6,448 bases of DNA from Planctomycetaceae bacterium. GTDB taxonomy: Bacteria > Planctomycetota > Planctomycetia > Planctomycetales > Planctomycetaceae. Shown in pieces: positions 1 to 4,526 of this stretch. The notes beneath the pieces were generated by a model that saw nothing but the letters and a program-made list of their open reading frames with translations, made no database searches and was not told where the DNA came from. The stretch's first letter is position 1, and every line of letters begins with the position of its first letter. Where the stretch lies: assembly GCA_016795125.1 (NCBI GenBank), contig JAEUIG010000420.1:1-6448 (forward strand), read 5' to 3'. The position numbers and the translations under genes are program-made.

Positions 1-284
1 GGCTCGGCCAGTTGATTGGGCAGGCCGGCACGGCTGTGACCCCGCTGGTTCCGGGCGGGATGGTCAGCGTCGCAGGCGAACGCCTGCACGCGTTTACCGA
101 GGGCCTGCTGGTCGAAGCGGGGGGCGATGTGGAAGTGGTCGCTGTCCGCGGAACGCGAGTCCTCGTGCGACCGAAATCGCCGGAACACCCGGCGTCCTCG
201 ACTGCCGAGCCTGGGGGCTTGCCTGTCGCGCGCGCCGATGCCGCCGTCGCGCCGCCGCTTGACTTCGACGTGCCGCAAAGTTAA
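1..284 (+). CDS. NfeD-like protein, C-terminal OB-fold domain (5' partial)
   Basis: This is the 3' end of a gene that begins left of the window. The frame is open from base 3, and the TAA stop is at 282-284. The visible ~56 residues read like the C-terminal OB-fold of NfeD proteins: an L-I-G-x-x-G-x-A stretch, then L-x-P-G-G, a beta strand ending G-E-R, an E-G strand, and a final V-x-V-V-x-V-x-G-x-x-L-V-V-R-P strand. NfeD proteins are membrane proteins that pair with SPFH/flotillin proteins, and the next gene is floA, which supports the call. About 36 residues rich in Ala and Pro follow the fold and look disordered. The window does not show whether this is a short NfeD or the long form with a ClpP-like serine protease domain. 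In other bacteria the long form is typical beside floA. The TTG at base 12 is not taken as the start because the conserved domain already runs through it. Confidence 0.8.
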   Translation, partial: LGQLIGQAGTAVTPLVPGGMVSVAGERLHAFTEGLLVEAGGDVEVVAVRGTRVLVRPKSPEHPASSTAEPGGLPVARADAAVAPPLDFDVPQS

Positions 285-323
285 ACCGCTATTGAGGTTG
301 TCGGCACTCGCCGATGGTCAACA

Positions 324-342
324 CGCGACGCATCGCGTCGCG
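324..342 (+). other. Perfect GC-rich inverted repeat upstream of floA
   Basis: CGCGACGC at 324-331 pairs perfectly with GCGTCGCG at 335-342 around a three-base loop (ATC). It lies in the 117-base gap between nfeD and floA. No T tract follows, so on its own it is not a classical intrinsic terminator. It could be mRNA leader structure, a processing site or a protein-binding palindrome. Short palindromes are common by chance in GC-rich DNA, so the function is open. Confidence 0.4.
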
Positions 343-349
343 CGAACTT

Positions 350-368
350 CGCAGCGCCGCTGCGTTTT
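350..368 (+). terminator. Possible small intrinsic terminator or attenuator between nfeD and floA
   Basis: CGCAGC (350-355) and GCTGCG (359-364) form a six-base-pair stem with a three-base loop, followed at once by TTTT (365-368). The shape matches an intrinsic terminator, but the stem and T run are short. It ends 33 bases before the floA ATG, so it would cut floA off from nfeD unless it works as an attenuator or floA has its own promoter just upstream. I could not find a convincing promoter in this gap. Confidence 0.3.
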
Positions 369-401
369 CGAGACTCGTCATCTGCGGGCAGGGATCGAGC
401 A

Positions 402-1433
402 ATGCTGCAATGGTTCATCGTAGTCGGCGCTGCGGTGATGCTGCTCATCTTCATGGCAGTCTTCGCGCGGTATTTCGGCCTGTGGATCCAGTGCAAGATG
501 ACGCGCGCCGGGATCTCGCTCGGCAACCTGGTGATGATGTCGATCCGCAAGGTCAACCCCGGCGTGATCGTCCGTTCCAAGATCATGGCCGTGCAGACCG
601 GGTTGATCGAAGAGAACCCCACGCTGACGACCCGTGCGCTCGAAGCCCACTACCTTGCGGGCGGCGACGTCCCCAAAGTCACCCGTGCGCTCGTCGCCGC
701 GCACCGCGCGCGTCTCGACATGGACTGGCAGATCGCCCAGGCGATCGACCTGGCCGGACGCGATGTCCTCGATGCCGTCCGCACCAGCGTCTATCCCAAG
801 GTCATCGACTGTCCTGACCCCAAGAAGTCGCAGGGCACGCTGGACGCTGTCGCCGGCGACGGCGTCCAGCTCAAGGTGCGTGCCCGCGTCACCGTCCGCA
901 CGAACATCCAGCAGTTGATCGGCGGCGCCACCGAAGAAACGGTGATCGCGCGCGTCGGCCAGGGGATCGTCCAGGCCATCGGCTCAACGCACAGCTACAA
1001 GGACGTGCTCGAGAACCCGGACCGGATCTCGTACACGGTGCTCAACCTCGGACTCGAAGCGCAGACCGCGTTCGAGATCGTCTCGATCGACATCGCCGAT
1101 GTGGACGTGGGTGAAAACATCGGTGCGCGCCTGCAGGCCGACCAGGCGGAAGCCGATATGCGCGTCGCCCAGGCCGTCGCAGAGCAGCGGCGCGCCGCCG
1201 CGATCGCCCTGGAACAGGAAAACGTCGCCAAGACAACGCAGAACCGCGCGGAAGTCGTGCTCGCGGAAGCCGAAGTGCCCAAGGCGATCTCGCAGGCGTT
1301 CCGGGACGGTCAACTGGGATTGCTCGACTATTACGAATTGCAGAACGTTCAGGCGGACACCCGGATGCGGGTTGCGATCGCCGGCGGCGGCGATGGCAAC
1401 GCTCCGTCGATTGTTGCCGAAGGCCGTCGCTGA
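402..1433 (+). CDS. floA: Flotillin-like protein FloA
   Basis: A 343-residue SPFH/prohibitin-family protein that scaffolds membrane microdomains; the Bacillus subtilis homologue has about 331 residues. Residues 4-26 form the membrane segment, and a second apolar stretch covers about 38-48. The SPFH domain spans about 55-235 and contains family signatures: L-E-A-H-Y-L-A-G-G (80-88), A-I-D-L-A-G-R-D-V-L (114-123), A-R-V-T-V-R (161-166), G-G-A-T-E-E-T (174-180), I-A-R-V-G-Q-G-I-V (182-190) and S-I-D-I-A-D-V-D-V-G (228-237). Residues 246-295 are a coiled coil rich in Glu-Ala repeats, typical of flotillins, followed by the D-Y-Y/I-Q-N-V-Q-A-D-T-like tail. The start is the ATG at 402, with AGGGA at 390-394 seven bases upstream. 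Relative to B. subtilis FloA as remembered, the stretch at 137-152 is about seven residues longer. nfeD lies immediately upstream, as in many bacteria. The identification is firm; the cargo of these microdomains in this organism is unknown. Confidence 0.96.
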   Translation: MLQWFIVVGAAVMLLIFMAVFARYFGLWIQCKMTRAGISLGNLVMMSIRKVNPGVIVRSKIMAVQTGLIEENPTLTTRALEAHYLAGGDVPKVTRALVAAHRARLDMDWQIAQAIDLAGRDVLDAVRTSVYPKVIDCPDPKKSQGTLDAVAGDGVQLKVRARVTVRTNIQQLIGGATEETVIARVGQGIVQAIGSTHSYKDVLENPDRISYTVLNLGLEAQTAFEIVSIDIADVDVGENIGARLQADQAEADMRVAQAVAEQRRAAAIALEQENVAKTTQNRAEVVLAEAEVPKAISQAFRDGQLGLLDYYELQNVQADTRMRVAIAGGGDGNAPSIVAEGRR

Positions 1434-1496
1434 GTTCGTTGATGCAAGGGCTGACGCATCTCCTGCGACCAGCCCGGCAGCCACCAGGCATTCGCC

Positions 1497-2162
1497 ATGT
1501 ACGATTTCCCACTCCTGCTGGCGTTCGATTTCGGCGGGGTGATCTTTCTCCTGTTCGCCCTGTTGTCCTTCATTTCCTGGATCGTCAACCAGGCGAAGGG
1601 GGCCAAGCAGAACCCTCCGCCACGCCGGCCGCAGCAACCGGTGCAGCGGAATCCGCAGGTTCAGCGGGAGATTGAACGCTTTCTCCGCGAGGCCGGCGGA
1701 CAGCAGCAGCGCCCGGACCGGCCCATCGTCGACGCGGATGAGATCGAGATCGTGCAGTCGCCCTCGGGGCGACGTCCCCCGACGAAGCGCCGAAAAGTGG
1801 AGAAGCCTCGCCCGTCACCGGGCGCGCGCAGCGCGACACCGCTGCCGTCGAGTGCCGCCGCCGACCGGCCGGGTCAGCGTCTGGCCGATCGCCACCTGGC
1901 CGCCGCCCCCAAGTCGGCGGTCGCCTCTGAGCATCTGTCCCAGCGCGTTGCTGCGGAACACCTGCCGGACGACGTGTCGAAGTCGGTCTCGCAGCATCTG
2001 GGGGTCTTCGCGGCCGCACAGCCCACCGGCACGGGACGCAACCGCCGCTCGGTTTCGGCGGATTTCCTGAACACGATCCGGACTCCGGACGGCATGCGCA
2101 CCGCGTTCATCATGCAGGAAATCCTCCAGCGACCACGGACCTTGCGCCGCCGGGGTTCGTGA
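1497..2162 (+). CDS. Membrane-anchored proline/arginine-rich protein of unknown function, next to floA
   Basis: I do not recognise a named family. The 221-residue product has one strongly apolar N-terminal segment (about 5-31), probably an uncleaved anchor. A basic, Pro/Gln/Arg-rich region (about 35-55) follows, then a short helix-like stretch with R-E-I-E-R-F-L-R-E-A (57-66), an acidic patch (D-A-D-E-I-E-I-V, 79-86) and a long disordered Pro/Arg/Ala region (about 90-140). The His/Leu-containing segment at about 145-170 (E-H-L-S-Q-R and S-Q-H-L-G) looks helical. The C-terminal stretch (about 196-214, ending M-R-T-A-F-I-M-Q-E-I-L-Q-R-P) looks like a conserved helix of the kind seen in planctomycete proteins, but that is memory only. 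The ATG at 1497 has AGG eight bases upstream (1486-1488). The gene lies 63 bases after floA on the same strand, so it is probably co-transcribed and may assist FloA/NfeD microdomains; that role is inference. Confidence 0.78.
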   Translation: MYDFPLLLAFDFGGVIFLLFALLSFISWIVNQAKGAKQNPPPRRPQQPVQRNPQVQREIERFLREAGGQQQRPDRPIVDADEIEIVQSPSGRRPPTKRRKVEKPRPSPGARSATPLPSSAAADRPGQRLADRHLAAAPKSAVASEHLSQRVAAEHLPDDVSKSVSQHLGVFAAAQPTGTGRNRRSVSADFLNTIRTPDGMRTAFIMQEILQRPRTLRRRGS

Positions 2163-2200
2163 GTCGGCAGTCCGGTCCCTGCCGCTTTCCTGTTCGACTC

Positions 2201-3298
2201 ATGCCCGATCCGCTCCTGAAGGTGCTGCTGCTCACCGGACGACTCGAAGTCCGCGGCAGTTCGCGACAGACGCTCACCCTGGCGCGGCATCTCGCCGCGC
2301 ACCAGGTCGAAACGATGATCGTCTGCACCGACGCCGGCGTCCTCCCAAAAACGGAACGGCGCAGCCTGCAGGTTCGTGAATACGGCTCGCTGGTCTCGCC
2401 GCTGGCCGGGCGCATCGCCGAGTGGCTCCTCGCATCCGAGCTCCGCAACGACCCGCCCGATCTCATCCACGTTCAGCAGCGCAGCATGCTGCCGATCGGC
2501 CGCCGGCTCGCACATCGCCTGCAGCGGCCGTACATCGCCTCCATTCACGACTACCTCGGTCCCCGCGAAACGTTGCGCTTCGCGTGGCGCTGGTGCCGCA
2601 TGCTGACCGCCGTCAGCCAGTCGGTGAAGGACGAACTGGTCAAAGTCGCCGGAATCCCGGAGGACCGGATCGTCGTCATCCATTCCGGCGTCGATACAAA
2701 ACAGGCGCTCGAAGTCGGTGAAATCCTGGATCCGCATCGGGCTCCCGTCATCGGAACGGCCGGTCCGCTGGAAGCCGCCAAGGGGCTGCGGTATTTCGTC
2801 GACGCCATCCCTCCGGTGCTGGCACAGCATCCCCGCGCCGAATTCCTGATTGCCGGCGCCGGTCCCGAGGAGCACAACCTCCGACGGCAGGTTCGCGACC
2901 TCGGCGTCGTCGAGCATGTCACCTTCGTCCCCAATGTCCTCGAACTCGGCAGTTCGCTGGCGGCGATGGACGCCTTCGTACTGCCGTCCCTCCGCCAGGG
3001 GCTCGGCACGATCATGCTCGAAGCCATGCTGCGCGGGCGCCCGGTCATCGCCACCAATGCCGGGGGAGTCTACAGCGTGGTCGAGCACGGCCGGACCGGT
3101 CTGCTCGTGCCTCCACGCAACAGCTCCCAACTGGCGGCGAGCATCAACGAACTGCTCGACAACCCCGTCCGCGCCCGCGCCATGGGGCACGCCGCCCGTC
3201 AGATGGTCTGCGAACAGTTCCCGGTCGATCGCATGGTCGAGCACACGGCGAACCTCTACCGCGAGGTCCTCGGCGCAGTCCCGATCGCCTCAACCTGA
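2201..3298 (+). CDS. GT4-family glycosyltransferase (GT-B fold)
   Basis: The protein has 365 residues from the ATG at 2201. An N-terminal Rossmann half starts directly with a K-V-L-L-L-T-G strand and a short glycine loop (R-G-S-S-R-Q) before helix L-A-R-H-L. The acceptor half contains A-S-I-H-D-Y (113-118). The C-terminal donor half begins near I-G-T-A-G-P-L (184-190) and includes K-G (194-195), I-A-G-A-G-P (217-222), V-T-F-V-P-N (240-245) and the G-L-G-T-I-M-L-E-A-M region (267-276). It would transfer a sugar from a nucleotide-activated donor in the cytoplasm, probably onto a surface glycan; donor and acceptor cannot be told. Two usual donor-site residues differ: the Arg of G-R-L is Pro189, and the first Glu of E-x7-E is Gln266. 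An in-frame GTG at 2159 overlaps the previous TGA and would add 14 residues. I prefer 2201 because the conserved fold begins four residues later, although no clear ribosome binding site precedes it. Confidence 0.9.
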   Translation: MPDPLLKVLLLTGRLEVRGSSRQTLTLARHLAAHQVETMIVCTDAGVLPKTERRSLQVREYGSLVSPLAGRIAEWLLASELRNDPPDLIHVQQRSMLPIGRRLAHRLQRPYIASIHDYLGPRETLRFAWRWCRMLTAVSQSVKDELVKVAGIPEDRIVVIHSGVDTKQALEVGEILDPHRAPVIGTAGPLEAAKGLRYFVDAIPPVLAQHPRAEFLIAGAGPEEHNLRRQVRDLGVVEHVTFVPNVLELGSSLAAMDAFVLPSLRQGLGTIMLEAMLRGRPVIATNAGGVYSVVEHGRTGLLVPPRNSSQLAASINELLDNPVRARAMGHAARQMVCEQFPVDRMVEHTANLYREVLGAVPIAST

Positions 3299-3333
3299 GT
3301 GCCGAAGTACGCTTATGCCTCCTTGTTGGGGCT

Positions 3334-3359
3334 CCGCCCGCAATCCACGCGGGCGGTTT
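3334..3359 (+). terminator. Candidate intrinsic terminator after the glycosyltransferase
   Basis: CCGCCCGC (3334-3341) pairs perfectly with GCGGGCGG (3349-3356) around a seven-base loop, and TTT follows at 3357-3359. It begins 35 bases after the glycosyltransferase stop and lies before the promoter-like sequence of the next gene, where a terminator is expected. The T run is short, so termination may be partial. Confidence 0.5.
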
Positions 3360-3386
3360 CGCCGCGTCGCTCCCGCGAACTTCGGA

Positions 3387-3416
3387 TTGACCCTCCCGCC
3401 GTTTCGTACCTACACT
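3387..3416 (+). promoter_or_regulatory. Sigma70-type promoter for kpsF and the gene behind it
   Basis: TTGACC at 3387-3392 resembles the -35 consensus at five of six bases. TACACT at 3411-3416 resembles the -10 consensus at four of six, with an 18-base spacer. Transcription would begin near 3423, giving a leader of about 64 bases before the ATG at 3487. Its place between a terminator-like hairpin and kpsF makes it the best promoter candidate in the window. Confidence 0.55.
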
Positions 3417-3430
3417 CCGCCCCCTTTTCA

Positions 3431-3450
3431 GACTCCGGACCGCCGGATTC
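3431..3450 (+). other. Small hairpin in the predicted kpsF leader
   Basis: TCCGG (3434-3438) pairs with CCGGA (3443-3447) around ACCG. Past a C/T mismatch, GA (3431-3432) pairs with TC (3449-3450). It would lie a few bases after the predicted transcription start, where such stems often stabilise mRNA. It is too short to call a riboswitch. Confidence 0.25.
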
Positions 3451-3486
3451 GACGATCGCTGCGCGCACTGTTTCAGGACTCACTGC

Positions 3487-4497
3487 ATGTCGGCCGCACT
3501 TGCGCAGTTGACCCCGCTTGACCAGTTGCGCTCAGGGCGCGAGGTCGTGCGGCTCGAAGGCGAGGCCCTGCTTGATCTCGCCCGCACCCTCGACGCATCG
3601 TTCTGCGCGGCCGTCGACCTTGTCGCAAACTGCGAAGGGCGCGTCGTCGTCACCGGCATGGGCAAGGCCGGACTCATCGGGCAGAAACTTGCCGCCACGT
3701 TGTCGTCCACGGGCACCCGTTCGCACTTCCTGCATCCTGCTGAAGCCGTCCACGGCGATCTGGGTTGCCTGCATCCGCAGGATGTGCTGCTGGCCCTGTC
3801 CAACAGCGGCGAAACGGAAGAAATCAATCAGCTGCTCCCCACGGTAGTCCGTTTGCGCGTACCGATCGTCGCGGTGACTTCGACCGACCGCAATTCGCTC
3901 GCCTCCCGCGCCGACGTCGTGATCCAGATCGGGAGACTGCGGGAAGCCTGCCCGTGGGGACTGGCGCCGTCCACGAGCACGACGGCCATGCTGGCCGTTG
4001 GCGATGCCCTGGCCCTCGTCGCCAGCACGCAGCGCGGATTTACGCCGCAGCAGTTTGCCGTGTTCCATCCGGCGGGGAGCCTGGGACGCCGCCTGAAGAC
4101 CGTCGCCGAGATCATGCGCCCGCTCCAGAGCCTGCGCGTGGCGCAGGCGTCCGATACCGTCCGCGAAGTGTTCGTCCGGTTCGCCAACGTGGGACGACGC
4201 AGCGGCGCCGTGCTGCTATTGACCGCCGAAGGCTCCCTCGCCGGCATGTTCACCGACAGCGACCTGGCTCGGCTGCTCGAACGTCGCCGTGACAACGCCT
4301 TCGACGGACCGATCAGCAGCGTCATGAACAGCAGCCCGTTGACCGTCCTGCCGGAATCAACATTCGCCGACGTTGTCGACCTGCTGGCGGACCGCAAGAT
4401 CAGCGAACTGCCGGTCGTCGACGAGTCCGGCGCCCCCGTGGGACTGGTCGACATCACCGACGTCATCGGGTGGTTGCCTCCCCAGTCCGGCGATTGA
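3487..4497 (+). CDS. kpsF: D-arabinose-5-phosphate isomerase, KpsF/GutQ/KdsD family
   Basis: A 336-residue cytoplasmic enzyme that interconverts D-ribulose 5-phosphate and D-arabinose 5-phosphate, the first step toward Kdo of lipopolysaccharide. The order is standard: an SIS sugar-isomerase domain at about 35-185, then paired CBS domains at about 205-268 and 275-334. Visible signatures are G-M-G-K (57-60), H-P-A-E-A-V-H-G-D-L-G (83-93), S-N-S-G-E-T-E-E-I (105-113), E-A-C-P-W-G-L-A-P-S-T-S-T-T (153-166), G-D-A-L-A (172-176) and F-H-P-A-G-S-L-G-R (193-201). Lys60, Glu112, Glu153 and His194 line up with the residues I recall as catalytic in Escherichia coli KdsD (K59, E111, E152, H193). The SIS loop reads G-K-A-G-L rather than G-K-S-G-H. 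The ATG at 3487 has AGGA at 3475-3478, eight bases upstream. Its own promoter probably lies at 3387-3416, and the next gene starts only 29 bases after its stop. Length and domains are complete; GutQ-type paralogues would look alike. Confidence 0.95.
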   Translation: MSAALAQLTPLDQLRSGREVVRLEGEALLDLARTLDASFCAAVDLVANCEGRVVVTGMGKAGLIGQKLAATLSSTGTRSHFLHPAEAVHGDLGCLHPQDVLLALSNSGETEEINQLLPTVVRLRVPIVAVTSTDRNSLASRADVVIQIGRLREACPWGLAPSTSTTAMLAVGDALALVASTQRGFTPQQFAVFHPAGSLGRRLKTVAEIMRPLQSLRVAQASDTVREVFVRFANVGRRSGAVLLLTAEGSLAGMFTDSDLARLLERRRDNAFDGPISSVMNSSPLTVLPESTFADVVDLLADRKISELPVVDESGAPVGLVDITDVIGWLPPQSGD

Positions 4498-4526
4498 GCG
4501 CGTCCCGCCGCGGCCCGAGACCGTCC

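Noticed and set aside
292..320. Possible promoter TTGAGG-17-TGGTCA before floA
   Set aside because: The -35 resembles consensus, but the -10 hexamer matches only at its first base, so I do not call it.
1441..1460. Short inverted repeat GATGC...GCATC between floA and the next gene
   Set aside because: Five base pairs with a ten-base loop and no T run is within chance expectation.
984..1637. A 217-codon minus-strand frame opposite floA
   Set aside because: It is the antisense of conserved flotillin sequence and has no domain pattern of its own.
1874..3244. A 456-codon open frame on the minus strand
   Set aside because: It is antisense to the glycosyltransferase, which has clear GT4 motifs. 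The translation shows no family pattern.
3299..3511. A 70-codon + strand frame after the glycosyltransferase
   Set aside because: It spans the hairpin, the promoter-like sequence and the start of kpsF, begins with GTG without a ribosome site, and has no recognisable features.
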